Shown: positions 32,051-40,938, numbered from the stretch's first letter. The stretch: 64,000 nucleotides of DNA from Streptomyces sp. HUAS MG91 (GCF_040529335.1 NZ_CP159534.1:682001-746000), one strand, 5' to 3'. Notes: a model not told the origin generated them from the letters alone. Made by a program: numbers and translations.

Positions 32051-33099
32051 CGCGCCTCCCGCGTGGGGCCGGGATAGCTGTCGGTGCCCCGCTCGGCCTG
32101 GTCGCACCACGGGCACCAGGGGCGCTCGACGGTGTGCACGTGGTGGGCGTTGACCGCGCACTTCTTCAGTCGTCCGGCGCCCAGTTCGGCGGCGAGCGCG
32201 TCGGCCCACTCGGTCGCCGTGGGCCGTCGCGGGGCGCCGCCGAAGGTCGTACGCAGCAGGTCCGCGAGTCGGCGCGGGAGCAGGTCGGCGGGCGGCACCG
32301 AGCGCGGCAGCAGCACGGAGGTGCGGTCGACGAGCCGGCAGCGGCCGTGCAGGACGTTGTCGTCGTACGAGAGGTAGTCGCGGCCGTCCGCCGGGTGCCC
32401 GGCGAAGGGGTGCAGGCCCGCCATGAGGAGCTGGTGGACGAGTACGGCCAGGGTGAAGTCGTCGGAGGCCGCGGACGGCGGTGTTCCTGCGCGCGCGCCG
32501 GTGCGTTCGGGTGCCGTGTATCCGGGTGTGCGCATCCGGCCCGGGAACACCTCGCGGCCGTCGCGGAACTGCCAGGAGTCGACGTCCGCCATCCCGACCC
32601 TTCCGGTCTCGTCGACCCAGAGGTTGTCGGGCTTGAGATCACCCACCACATAGCCCTCGGCGTGCAGTTCGGCCAGCAGCCGGGCCAGGGCGAGGGCGGC
32701 GCGCAGGCCGGTCTCCCAGGTCGCCCCGGGGAGGAAGCCGCGGCGGGCGGAGGTGCCGAGGAGATGGCTGAAGGGCTGGTAGGCGTGGCGCATGTCGGTC
32801 ATCACGTAGCCGTCGACGCGGTCCGCGTCCGTGCCGCCCGCGGTCCGCACCTGCACCAGCGGCCAGGCGAGGCGGACGGGACTGCCGGAGAGGAGGCCGA
32901 CGGTGCGGGGTTCGCGGCGCTGGCGGACGAGGCAGGCGACGCGGCGCCGGTAGGCCTCGGCGTCGGGCGGATCGGGGACGAGCTTGGCGACGAGGGGGCG
33001 GTCGTCGTCGACGCCGTACACGAAGCCCTCCGAGCCGCTGCCTATCTGTTCGGTGAGCCGCCAGGTGTGTCCGCCGCGGGACACCAGTGTCAGGGGCAC
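32047..33099 (-). CDS. Protein-kinase-like protein with altered catalytic loop
   Basis: 350 residues. The kinase fold is clear: glycine loop IGSGSEGFVYGV (19-30), VAK with K39, catalytic loop VVGDLKPDNLW (D154, K156, N159) with VGD instead of HRD, MADVD instead of DFG (DVD 172-174), and TPGYTAPE as the activation-loop end. Since D154, K156, N159 and D172 are kept it may still phosphorylate. The C-terminus has a small cysteine/histidine cluster (CAVNAHHVHTVERPWCPWC). GTG at 33099 is chosen because GAAAGGGG lies before it, two bases after the PP2C stop; an earlier in-frame ATG at 33126 would overlap that gene. Kinase, phosphatase and VWA genes adjacent imply reversible phosphorylation control of the cassette. 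Confidence 0.8.
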   Translation of the reverse strand: MPLTLVSRGGHTWRLTEQIGSGSEGFVYGVDDDRPLVAKLVPDPPDAEAYRRRVACLVRQRREPRTVGLLSGSPVRLAWPLVQVRTAGGTDADRVDGYVMTDMRHAYQPFSHLLGTSARRGFLPGATWETGLRAALALARLLAELHAEGYVVGDLKPDNLWVDETGRVGMADVDSWQFRDGREVFPGRMRTPGYTAPERTGARAGTPPSAASDDFTLAVLVHQLLMAGLHPFAGHPADGRDYLSYDDNVLHGRCRLVDRTSVLLPRSVPPADLLPRRLADLLRTTFGGAPRRPTATEWADALAAELGAGRLKKCAVNAHHVHTVERPWCPWCDQAERGTDSYPGPTREAR

Positions 33100-33101
33100 G
33101 G

Positions 33102-33983
33102 TCAGCCCCTTTCGACGAGCGCGCACAGGACGGTCAGGTCGTCACCGGTCCGGCCGGCCTCGGGCGCGGAGAGCAGGCGTCTGAGCGGTTCGGCGTCGCC
33201 CCGGGTGTCGCGCAGGGCCGCGGCGAGGCCGAGGAAGAATCCGTCGGCGGGTAACGGGCCCGCCGAGAGCGGGAGTTGCCGCACGGTGGGGTGGTCGAGG
33301 GCAAGGGGCGCGCAGCCGTCGGTGGACAGGACGACGCCGCTCAGCTCGGGCTCCCACACGACGAAGGTGCGGACGCGCAGGGCCGCGCCGGGCGAGGAGA
33401 GGAAGACGGGCGGCCCCTCGGGCGGCGGCAGGACGAGGTGGCAGCGGTCGTCGCGGGTCAGGAGGGTGCCGAAGCCGTCGCCGACCGACACGAACGCCAC
33501 CCAGGGCGGCGCCACGAGGGCCGCGGTGAGGGTGGCCGCCAGGTCGCCCGGATCACCGGCGTCCGCGGCGTCACCGGCACCCGCGGGGTCACCGCAATCG
33601 GCGCGGTCGGCAGAGTCCGCACGGTCACCGGACTCGGCACGGTCGGCAGAAACTGCGCGGTTCACGGAATCGGCGCGGTCCGCGCCCAACACCCCTGCCA
33701 CCGCCCGCAGATACTCCTCGACGACCGTCTTGCCGCACCTCGCGATCCACGCGGTCCAGTCCTCAGGTGCCGCCGAGGCGTCGGGGATGTCGCGGGCCAG
33801 CACGCGCGCGGCGACATCGACCGCGACATGGGCACCGAGTGCGCTGCGGTCGCGGCTGCCCGCACCGTCGGAGACGGCGAGGACGGCGGCGTCACCCAGG
33901 TCGACCGCTTTGAACGCGTCCTGGCAGCCCTGGGCGCGGGCCAGGTGCGCGGTGCCCTGGACGCCGGCGCCCGCCACGATCAC
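33102..33983 (-). CDS. PP2C-type protein phosphatase with low-complexity insert
   Basis: 293 residues. PP2C metal motifs are visible: VSDGAGS with D39, SVGDGFGTLL, LSTDGCAPL and TGDDLTVL at the end. Between helix and strand in the core lies an insert of about 47 residues (101-147) made of ADRADS/SGDRAD-like repeats, which adds no catalytic residue. It should dephosphorylate Ser/Thr, most simply the targets of the kinase-like protein encoded next. GTG at 33983 overlaps the VWA stop as GTGA and has GAGAGGGG upstream. Soluble and cytoplasmic. Confidence 0.82.
   Translation of the reverse strand: MIVAGAGVQGTAHLARAQGCQDAFKAVDLGDAAVLAVSDGAGSRDRSALGAHVAVDVAARVLARDIPDASAAPEDWTAWIARCGKTVVEEYLRAVAGVLGADRADSVNRAVSADRAESGDRADSADRADCGDPAGAGDAADAGDPGDLAATLTAALVAPPWVAFVSVGDGFGTLLTRDDRCHLVLPPPEGPPVFLSSPGAALRVRTFVVWEPELSGVVLSTDGCAPLALDHPTVRQLPLSAGPLPADGFFLGLAAALRDTRGDAEPLRRLLSAPEAGRTGDDLTVLCALVERG
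33543..33683 (-). repeat. Imperfect tandem repeat inside the PP2C gene
   Basis: About 140 bases coding for Asp/Arg/Ala/Ser-rich units (ADRADS, SADRAES, GDRADS, ADRADC, then GDPAGAGDAADAGDPGD). The repeat unit is around 18-24 bases with drift. The reading frame is kept throughout. Likely length-variable between strains. Confidence 0.7.
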
Positions 33984-34759
33984 AGCAGGCCCCTCTCCAT
34001 GGCCTCCATGCGCGCGACCCTCTCCGCGCGGTCGTCGATCTGCTGGTGGATGAGGTCGGCGTCCTGGTCGGGGCTGCTGTCGTCGGTGCTCTGGAAGAGC
34101 AGGTCGAGAATGCGCCCGAAGTCCAGGTTCTCCAGCAGGGAGGCGCCCTTCGGCGCGATGACGCGCAGCATCGGCAGGTCGGCGCCGCGCACGCCGATCA
34201 CTTGGACGACGCACTCCCCGTCCGCCTCGCCCCGGCGCACGCGCTCTGCCGTGCCCGCGAGGGCAGCGGCGTCCAGCGGCCGGCCCTCGGCGTCGCTCGG
34301 CGCGCCGTCGGTGAGGACCCACAGGAAGGGACGGCGGACCGGGACGCGGCCGCGCTGGAGGGCCCGGTAGCGGGCGCGGGCCAGCTCCAGGCCGGTCTCG
34401 ACGGCCTCCGTGAGCCGGGTCAGTCCCCCGGCGCGCAGCGTGGGCGGGTGGAGACGGTCGACCGGCACGAACAGCCGGTCGACGTCGTCCAGTTGAGCCG
34501 CCCCGACCTCGACGAGACGGCCGGCCCGCGGATCGTGGACCCGTACGGCCGAGTCGAAGGTGATCAGACAGGTCTCCACCCGGGTGCGGAGCCGCTCCTG
34601 GGCCCGGACCCCGTCGAACCAGCTCTTCAGCGCCGCGTTCAGCTCGTCGATCCGGGGGTGCGCCGCGGGGCGCCCCATGGACGCGGACGTGTCGAGCAGG
34701 AGAACCACGGGCTGGCGTTCCTCGTACCCGGCACCGAACTCGATGCCGTGCACGCTCAT
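33980..34759 (-). CDS. VWA-domain protein of cassette B (TerY-like)
   Basis: 259 residues, essentially one VWA domain. The MIDAS motif DTSASM (D23, S25, S27) is complete, with further metal-site elements in GLTRLTEAV and VLTDGAPSDAEG. The compact form and adjacency to PP2C and kinase-like genes resemble the TerY-phosphatase-kinase triads of tellurite-resistance-type and other stress/conflict systems. It has no signal peptide. The start overlaps the 70-aa gene and the stop overlaps PP2C, each by four bases. Confidence 0.82.
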   Translation of the reverse strand: MSVHGIEFGAGYEERQPVVLLLDTSASMGRPAAHPRIDELNAALKSWFDGVRAQERLRTRVETCLITFDSAVRVHDPRAGRLVEVGAAQLDDVDRLFVPVDRLHPPTLRAGGLTRLTEAVETGLELARARYRALQRGRVPVRRPFLWVLTDGAPSDAEGRPLDAAALAGTAERVRRGEADGECVVQVIGVRGADLPMLRVIAPKGASLLENLDFGRILDLLFQSTDDSSPDQDADLIHQQIDDRAERVARMEAMERGLL

Positions 34760-34968
34760 CCGGCCGCTCCCTCGGTGTCGGCGTGGGCCACGAGGCACTG
34801 CCGCCCGGCGTCGTGGCGCACGGTGACGGCGGTACCCGGCGGCAGGCCGGGCGGCTCGGGACGCATGCGCAGCAGAACACCGTCGACGAGTACGTACGTG
34901 TCCGGGGCGGGCCAGGTCACCGTGCGACCGGTGATGCCGTGCGCCCACTCCCCCATCCCCCTGGTCAT
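34756..34968 (-). CDS. 70-residue first gene of cassette B
   Basis: 70 residues, MTRGMGEWAHG at the start, then a small beta-rich domain (DTYVLVDGVLLRMRPEP, AVTVRHDAGRQCLVAH). No known family is recognised. The ATG at 34968 lies six bases after a -10 hexamer and has no ribosome binding site, as expected for a leaderless start. Its stop overlaps the VWA start by ATGA, so it is the translational entry to the eleven-gene cassette. An alternative ATG at 34956 has its purine run too close to be used. Confidence 0.65.
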   Translation of the reverse strand: MTRGMGEWAHGITGRTVTWPAPDTYVLVDGVLLRMRPEPPGLPPGTAVTVRHDAGRQCLVAHADTEGAAG

Positions 34969-34974
34969 GTGCCC

Positions 34975-34980
34975 ACAGTA
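34975..34980 (-). promoter_or_regulatory. -10 element of the cassette B promoter
   Basis: TACTGT on the minus strand lies six bases before ATG 34968. No good -35 hexamer is visible 16-18 bases upstream, suggesting an activator or an alternative sigma factor. Confidence 0.5.
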
Positions 34981-35111
34981 TGTGCCATCGAGCCCATCTT
35001 TGTTGCCCCTTAACGAAATTGACGCCCCGTCGGATGTTCGGCGTCGAGGCGCGGGCCGCCCGGGGCGAAGGCTCCCCCGAGGCATCCCACCCGGGCGACC
35101 CGCACCTCCAG

Positions 35112-36218
35112 TCAAGCGGACCGGCCGGGCGCGGATCGGTCGCGAACCGGTCGGGTCCCGGCAGTGGTCCGCTCCACGACGCGGGCCGCCTCCGGGGTGC
35201 GGACCACGAAGTGCACGTCCCAGGCCGCGCCGCGTGCCAGCTCCGCCTCGACGGCGCTCCACACGGCGGCCGCGCTCACCCGGTACGGGAGCCCGCCCCG
35301 CCCGGCGCCGAGCAGCGGGAAGCACACCGAGCGCAGTGGCGGGGTGTGCCGGTCGTGCTCGTCGGCGAGGAGCGCGAGGGCGCGCGAGGTGGCGCGCGTG
35401 ATGTCGGCGGGGAGTACGTCGTAGTCGTTGGTGCCGGCCCGGGGGACGGTCACCGCCGCGTGGTAGATCCGCCGGACGCCGGCCCCGGTCATCGCTCCCG
35501 CGCCGGTGGCCGCGACCGTGCCGGGCAGGACCGGGCGGCCCGACGTGCCGTTCCTGGCGGCCCACTTGCGCAGTTCGTCGTGGAGCGGGTCGTCGATCAG
35601 GTCTCCGGTCACCCCGCGCACGGCGGCGGCCCTGCGCAGTGAGGCGGACACCGAGGACTTGTAGGGCTCGGGCAGCGCGAAGTAGGTGTTGGCCGGGCAG
35701 ACCACCACGTCCACGTCGCGGAGCAGGTCGACGGGGTGGACGTGGAGGGTCAGGCGTACGGGACGGTCGCCCGCGAGGACGTCCACGACGCGGTGGGTGA
35801 CCCCCTCCCACTCGTCCGCGTCCGGTTCGCCGCCGCTCCCGTCGACGGTCAACCGCACTATGTGTTCCGCCACTTGGCCGAGCACCATCACCTCGTGGTG
35901 CTTGCGGAAGCGCTCCTCGCTGACCCGGTACAGCTCGGCGGCCCGCGCCCGGCGGGAGGACGCCGGCCAGTCCCGGGTGCCCTGGGCGAGGCCGAGCGTG
36001 TAGGCGGCGGCGGTGCGCAGGGTGCCCGCGTCGAGTCGGTCCACGGCTCGCCGCAGCAGCGCCTCGACCGCGGCCTCGCGGGTACGCCCGGTGACCGAGG
36101 CGGCCGCGGCCGCTTCCAGGGCGGGCAGCTCACGGTCGCGCAGCCGGAGCAGCCCGGCGCGCCGGACCGTCTGCAACTCGGCCAGAAGTGACGTGTGGTC
36201 GACGGACGCTCGTGCCAT
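35112..36218 (-). CDS. Macro-domain protein with N-terminal helical extension
   Basis: 368 residues. The N-terminal 150 or so are helical (RRAGLLRLRDRELPALEAAA and on). The C-terminal half is a macro domain: VDVVVCPANTYFALP at the ADP-ribose loop, GTVAATGAGAMTGAGVRRIYHAAV and VCFPLLGAGRGGLP as the phosphate-binding loop. Macro domains bind ADP-ribose or related ligands and some remove it from proteins. The gene follows the RES gene on the same strand after 60 bases, which is notable because RES proteins consume NAD+. ATG at 36218 is used; an in-frame GTG nine bases upstream (36227) is equally possible. Confidence 0.78.
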   Translation of the reverse strand: MARASVDHTSLLAELQTVRRAGLLRLRDRELPALEAAAAASVTGRTREAAVEALLRRAVDRLDAGTLRTAAAYTLGLAQGTRDWPASSRRARAAELYRVSEERFRKHHEVMVLGQVAEHIVRLTVDGSGGEPDADEWEGVTHRVVDVLAGDRPVRLTLHVHPVDLLRDVDVVVCPANTYFALPEPYKSSVSASLRRAAAVRGVTGDLIDDPLHDELRKWAARNGTSGRPVLPGTVAATGAGAMTGAGVRRIYHAAVTVPRAGTNDYDVLPADITRATSRALALLADEHDRHTPPLRSVCFPLLGAGRGGLPYRVSAAAVWSAVEAELARGAAWDVHFVVRTPEAARVVERTTAGTRPVRDRSAPGRSA

Positions 36219-36278
36219 GCGCCCCACGATGGCACCACGTGCAACGGCCGAACAAGCCGATTGCGCGGGGCTTCCGGA

Positions 36279-36956
36279 TCAGCGGTGCAGCGGCTCCTTG
36301 ATCGCCGATCGCAGGGGTTCGAGCAACTGGTTGGCCTCCTTGATGCCGTCCGGGGAACCGAGGTCGGCGATGCTGCGGTACGGCAGGGGCGCGAGCGGAC
36401 CGTCCACGGGGCCGGCGAGACGATCGCCGAAGAGCACCAGGGCCCGCCGTGCCGGGTTGCGTTTCGAGCCCCAGATCATGCCCATGGCCTCGGGCACCTG
36501 CGCCCGGACCTCTCGCGCCCACTGCCGGGTGGTCGCGTAGTGCTCGCGGCCCTCGTTCTCCAGCAGGGTGTTGTCCTGGAGGACGGCGGCGAGGGCGGGT
36601 CCCGAGCACAGCGAGACCAGGCGCAGCTCGCACCGGGTGCGCACCGCGTGCAGCGATTTTCCGCGCACGGCCGACCAGGGGACCAGTCGCATCCCGGTCT
36701 CGCGGTCGAAGGGCACGGAGCGCAGCAGCGTCTCCGCGAGTGCGGTCTCCGCGTCCACGGCCGCGTAGAGGCAGGGGTAGGGGTCCTCCGGTGTGCCGTG
36801 GAAACGGCCGGGCGCGCGGTCGTCCGGCTGGAACGGTTTGAACTCGTCGGCGGCGAACCGCGACGAGTGCATCCGCCACAACTGGGTGCCGACGGGCAGT
36901 ACTTCCCAGTGCGGCTGGAAGCGGTAGGCGGAGGGTGACACGGTCTGCTCGTGCAT
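36279..36956 (-). CDS. RES-domain protein, predicted NAD+-consuming toxin
   Basis: 225 residues. The RES pattern is visible: LWRMHSSRF with R28, GRFHG with R51, YPCLYAAVDAETALAE with Y64 and E75, and the late strand ALVLFGD. Characterised RES toxins of RES-Xre pairs degrade NAD+ or modify targets with ADP-ribose. The upstream gene encodes an MbcA/Xre-like protein and shares one base with this start (TGATG), giving the usual antitoxin-toxin order. Longer than the minimal RES toxin (about 150 residues), with extra sequence at both ends. That it is toxic here is inference. Confidence 0.78.
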   Translation of the reverse strand: MHEQTVSPSAYRFQPHWEVLPVGTQLWRMHSSRFAADEFKPFQPDDRAPGRFHGTPEDPYPCLYAAVDAETALAETLLRSVPFDRETGMRLVPWSAVRGKSLHAVRTRCELRLVSLCSGPALAAVLQDNTLLENEGREHYATTRQWAREVRAQVPEAMGMIWGSKRNPARRALVLFGDRLAGPVDGPLAPLPYRSIADLGSPDGIKEANQLLEPLRSAIKEPLHR

Positions 36957-37642
36957 CAGTCCCCCTCCACCAGTACCTGCGCGGCGTCCAGGAGTTCGTC
37001 GTCGCCCCGGCCGCCGAGGAGGGCGGCGGGCGGCTTGCCGCCCAGCCAGGCGTTGGCGCTCAGCCACCAGTCGGCGGCGCCCCAGGGGTCCGCGTCCGCG
37101 CACAGCAGCCCGTTGATCTCCAGGACGATCTGGTACGGGGTCCCGTCCTCGGCGGTGAACTGGAACTCGGGGTAGCGGTCGCCGCGTTCGGGATCGGCGA
37201 GCCGGATGAGGTGGGGCGGTGGTTCCGTTCCGCCGTACCGGCCGCGGACCTCGGTCGCCGTCAGGGCGGGCGCGCGCAGCAGTCGCTGCTCGACGCCGGC
37301 GATGATGGCCGGGGTGCCGGGGGCCGGCGGCGTCATGGTGATCCGGGCCAGCAGATCCACCGTCCGCAGCACGACCGGCCGCGGAGCCGTGGGGGCGGCG
37401 ACGAGCCGTTCGGAGTCCAGCGCCTCGCGGACCGGGTGGCCGTACGGCAGCGGCACCAGGCTCAGGCGGACCCGCTGGAGGGCGCGGCGTACGGCTCTGG
37501 CGTCGTCCGGCGCGCTGTCGGCGAGCGCCCGCAGATGCGTGAGCAGAGTCCCGTACTGCTCGTCGGTCAGGTGCTCGCGGATGCTGTCGTAGTGGTCGGC
37601 GATGAGGTCGAGCACCTCGGTGCCGTCGTCCCCGGGATTCAT
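36956..37642 (-). CDS. Antitoxin-like protein with C-terminal MbcA/ParS-type segment
   Basis: 228 residues. The first 150 show no clear family (helical start, DHYDSIREHLTDEQYGTLL). The end, WLSANAWLGGKPPAALLGG then DDELLDAAQVLVEG, reads like the toxin-binding MbcA/ParS/Xre C-terminal domain (NPWLGG..P..LL). Standard antitoxins of this class are shorter, and the usual helix-turn-helix is not apparent, so the N-terminal part may have another role, for example as a cleavage region for the CHAT protease. The start overlaps the CHAT stop by ATGA. A toxin-neutralising role is inferred from the neighbour. Confidence 0.6.
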   Translation of the reverse strand: MNPGDDGTEVLDLIADHYDSIREHLTDEQYGTLLTHLRALADSAPDDARAVRRALQRVRLSLVPLPYGHPVREALDSERLVAAPTAPRPVVLRTVDLLARITMTPPAPGTPAIIAGVEQRLLRAPALTATEVRGRYGGTEPPPHLIRLADPERGDRYPEFQFTAEDGTPYQIVLEINGLLCADADPWGAADWWLSANAWLGGKPPAALLGGRGDDELLDAAQVLVEGD

Positions 37643-40600
37643 ACGGCCTCCGTCTTTCCCTTGCCGGGGTGTCCTTGATGGATGAACGCGGCCCAGAGCG
37701 CGGGCCGTGGCAGGTCGGGCCGGCCGGCGTCCGCCCGCAGGGCGTGGCCGAGGCAGCCCGGGTCCCGCCGGTCGGGGTCGAGCATCCACAGCTGGGCGGC
37801 GCGCAGGGCGTCGACCGGGCTGAGTCCGGCCCGCAGGTGGTGGTGGAACACCGTCATCATGAGGCTCGACGCGCCGTCCGCCGCGGCCCATCGCGACCCC
37901 ACGACGTCCCGCGCGCCACCGGACACGAACGCCGTGGTGAGCGTGAGGGCCTCGTCGTGGTCACGGTTGCTCAGGTCGGTCTCGCAGGCACTGAGGACGA
38001 TCAACGGGCCGTCCTCCGCGTCCTGTTCGGGAGGCTGCGGCCGGTCGAGGAGGCGGGTCACGGTGAGCCGGCCGCTCGCGTCGTCGGCGTCGGAGGGCGC
38101 GAGGCGCAGCGCCGACTCGGTGGGACGCGGCCCCGCCATGGCGTGGGTCGCCAGATGCACCATCGAGTGGTCCTGGGCGAGCAGGGAGAGGAGCTGTTCG
38201 GGGGTGCCCGCCGGCACCGAATCGAGCGGGAACGTGCCGAAGTCCCCGTACAGGCGGGCGCCGGGGTAGAAGGCCTCGCGCAGCGCGAGGACCTCCAACT
38301 CGGCGTACGGGAGGCTCGCGTTCGGGTCGACGACCATGGCGGGGGCCGAGACCGGATCGCGGGGAGCCCGGCGCACCGTCCGCAGGAACTGGCTGCCGGA
38401 GGCGGCGTAGCTGATCACCAGGGCCCGGCACAGGTAGTCGTACGGGGAGCCCTCCGGGAAGCGGGCCGCATGCCAGGGCACGATGCCGAGGCGGCCGCAC
38501 GGGACGAGGACGACGCGGGGCGCCCGGCGTTCCATGGTGCCGTCCGGGAGGTGGTCCTTCAGCCCGCCGAGCACGTCCTCGAACACCTCGTACGCCCAGT
38601 CGCACAGCTCGGACAGGGCCGTCTCCCAGGCCTGCCTCCCGCCGGGCCGGTTCTCGGGGAGGGCGGCGGCCGCGTCCAGGTACCGCTCCAGGGGGCCGCT
38701 CCCGGTCTCGGAGAGCAGGGGGAGCGCGCCGACGCCGATGCCGATCTCCGGGCCGACGGCGAGGACCATGCCGGGCGCCTCGCCTCCGGTGCCGGGGACC
38801 AGATAGATCAGCGCGTCCGCTCCCGCCTCGCCCACGCCGTCCGCGAGTTCGCGCAGGGTGGGGGTGGCGAGCAGGCCGCCGGGTTCCCGGTAGCCGAGCG
38901 CTTCGAGGGCCTGTCTGCGCAGGGTGCTGGGGAGTTCGGCGGGCAGCTCGGTACCGTCGGCGGCGCCCGACGCGCGCCAGGCGTCGGCGAGGCCGGGGTG
39001 GCCGCGCTCCTCCAGGAGATCAGGCACGGTGCGGGACGTGGCCGCCGCCTGCAGCACCAGGGCGCGGCCCAGTTCCAGGGCGGCGACCGCGTCGTCCACC
39101 CGCTGATGGACGGCGGCCCACAAGGCTGCCCGCACGGCGAGGGAGGCTCCGGTGCGCGCGGTCGTGAGGCGGTGCTCGGTGCCGTTCTGGAGGAGGACGT
39201 CGGCGGCGAGCGTGGTGAGCGCCTCGTTCGCCGTGTCGATGGCCGATGCGGCGTCGGTCTCCTGCCGGGTCCGGTGCCAGCGTGCGCGGTAGCCGTCGGC
39301 GAGGTTCCACAGGGACTCGGCGGCGACGCGCGGGGCCCGGCCTTCGCGGATCTGCTCGCGGAGCCGTTCCAGGGTGGCGATGACGGCGTCGAGGTCTTCC
39401 GGGTCGTCGGTGGCGGAGAAGCGCAGGGCGAGCCGGTTCGCAGCGGAGTGCAGCTGGTCGGCCGGGGCGTCCGCCGGCGGCACGTCCCGGTCCGGGACGG
39501 CCGAGGTGTCTCCGGCGAGCCAGGCCCGGACGGCGGCGAGGTCGGGCTCGGGGAACACGTTCAGGAACTCCTCGCGCCCGAAGGGGAGGTTGCTCGCGGC
39601 GCCCGCCGCCTTGCCCTCCTCCAGGTCCGCGAGTCCGCCGGCGAGCATCTCCTTGTCCAGGGTGTGACGGCCGAGCGTCAGCCGGACCATGCCACGGGCC
39701 AGGAGCGCCGCGAAGCGGAAGTCGCCGTCCTCGGGGACGGCGTCGACCAGCCGCTCGGCGTCGGGCAGAAGTCCGCGCAGCTCCCGGACGTCCTCGGTCT
39801 GCCCGGCGAGCCGTACCTTCGTCATGAGGTCCAGCACGTCCGCCATCACCCCGAAGCCTTCGGCCATGGGGATCGAGGACCGCGACTGATGCCGCAGGTA
39901 GTCGGTGGCCTTCTGGTTGTTGGCGAACCCGACCGCCTGGTCCTGGAGGGTGCCGCCCGCGCCCTCGCTCACGTTGAGCAGGAGGGCCATCATGCCTTCG
40001 AGGGCGTCCTTCTTGATCCCCAGACCCTCCGGCATCCCGTCGAACGCCTCGCGCAGGTGCTTGAGCTGCTGGTTGAGGACCGCGGGGTCGCCCCCACCGG
40101 CGTGGTCGACGAAATCGACCGACGTGGTGTTGACGGCCTGCCAGGCGGCGATGATCCGGCGGAACTCATCAGGGGTCCAGGGCGGTGCGGATCTGTCGGA
40201 CGCGGCACTGTCCGCGGGTGGCGTGGCGGTCGCGCCGGGCGTGCCGCCGCCTCCGGTCATCCGCCCCATCATGTCCGTCACCATCTGCCGCATCTGAGCG
40301 GTGAACGGCGAACCGTCGTCGGGCACCATGCCGGTGAACAGATCGGCGAGCCCGTCCATCGAGGGACTGTCCCCGAACTCGTGCATCTGCCGCATCTGTT
40401 CCAACTGCTCCGCCGGCAGCGGCAGTTCCATCGCGTCCGCCATCAGTTCTCGCGCCTCGTCGGCGCGGCGGGTCATGCCGTCGACGCCGTCCCGCATCAT
40501 CAGGTCGAAGAACGCGGTCGCGTCCGGCTCCGGCGCGAGTCCGCCTCCCATGTCCTGCAAGGGCAGCACATGGGTCAGCAGGAACAGCGCGGCCCATCTG

Positions 40601-40938
40601 CGGTCCTCGGTCGAGGCCGCCGCACCGGTGCGCGTCGCCGGATCCCGTACGTCACGCAGCAGGCCGTGGGCGCGCTCCCTGTCCTCCGGGGTACCGCCGC
40701 CCGCGGCGTGGCGGAGGGTGAGGACGCCGCCCAGCCATGCCGTCACCGTGCTGCGCAGCGCCGGTTCGTGGTCCAACAGGCCGGAGAGGGCGTCGAGTTC
40801 GGCGATCGAGTCGTCGTGGGCGCGCGAGGGCCTGGCCGCGGTGCCGGATGCCGGCATCAGCGCCCTGGCCCGGCCGACGGCCTCGCCCGCCCAGGCCCGC
40901 AGCGCCTGGACGCCGCCGGTCTCTTCCGCTTCGCTCAC
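37639..40938 (-). CDS. Large CHAT-domain (caspase-like) protease
   Basis: 1099 residues. The last 300 or so form a CHAT domain with the catalytic pair H932 in VHLATHAM and C985 in VLSACETD. The preceding 750 residues are helical and irregular, probably TPR-like repeats that sense or bind partners. CHAT proteases in conflict systems are activated by partners and cut specific proteins. GTG at 40938 is supported by GGAGGAGAG five bases upstream. The stop overlaps the MbcA-like gene by ATGA, a strong sign that protease and toxin/antitoxin-like proteins are functionally linked. Soluble; no signal peptide. Confidence 0.85.
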   Translation of the reverse strand: MSEAEETGGVQALRAWAGEAVGRARALMPASGTAARPSRAHDDSIAELDALSGLLDHEPALRSTVTAWLGGVLTLRHAAGGGTPEDRERAHGLLRDVRDPATRTGAAASTEDRRWAALFLLTHVLPLQDMGGGLAPEPDATAFFDLMMRDGVDGMTRRADEARELMADAMELPLPAEQLEQMRQMHEFGDSPSMDGLADLFTGMVPDDGSPFTAQMRQMVTDMMGRMTGGGGTPGATATPPADSAASDRSAPPWTPDEFRRIIAAWQAVNTTSVDFVDHAGGGDPAVLNQQLKHLREAFDGMPEGLGIKKDALEGMMALLLNVSEGAGGTLQDQAVGFANNQKATDYLRHQSRSSIPMAEGFGVMADVLDLMTKVRLAGQTEDVRELRGLLPDAERLVDAVPEDGDFRFAALLARGMVRLTLGRHTLDKEMLAGGLADLEEGKAAGAASNLPFGREEFLNVFPEPDLAAVRAWLAGDTSAVPDRDVPPADAPADQLHSAANRLALRFSATDDPEDLDAVIATLERLREQIREGRAPRVAAESLWNLADGYRARWHRTRQETDAASAIDTANEALTTLAADVLLQNGTEHRLTTARTGASLAVRAALWAAVHQRVDDAVAALELGRALVLQAAATSRTVPDLLEERGHPGLADAWRASGAADGTELPAELPSTLRRQALEALGYREPGGLLATPTLRELADGVGEAGADALIYLVPGTGGEAPGMVLAVGPEIGIGVGALPLLSETGSGPLERYLDAAAALPENRPGGRQAWETALSELCDWAYEVFEDVLGGLKDHLPDGTMERRAPRVVLVPCGRLGIVPWHAARFPEGSPYDYLCRALVISYAASGSQFLRTVRRAPRDPVSAPAMVVDPNASLPYAELEVLALREAFYPGARLYGDFGTFPLDSVPAGTPEQLLSLLAQDHSMVHLATHAMAGPRPTESALRLAPSDADDASGRLTVTRLLDRPQPPEQDAEDGPLIVLSACETDLSNRDHDEALTLTTAFVSGGARDVVGSRWAAADGASSLMMTVFHHHLRAGLSPVDALRAAQLWMLDPDRRDPGCLGHALRADAGRPDLPRPALWAAFIHQGHPGKGKTEAV

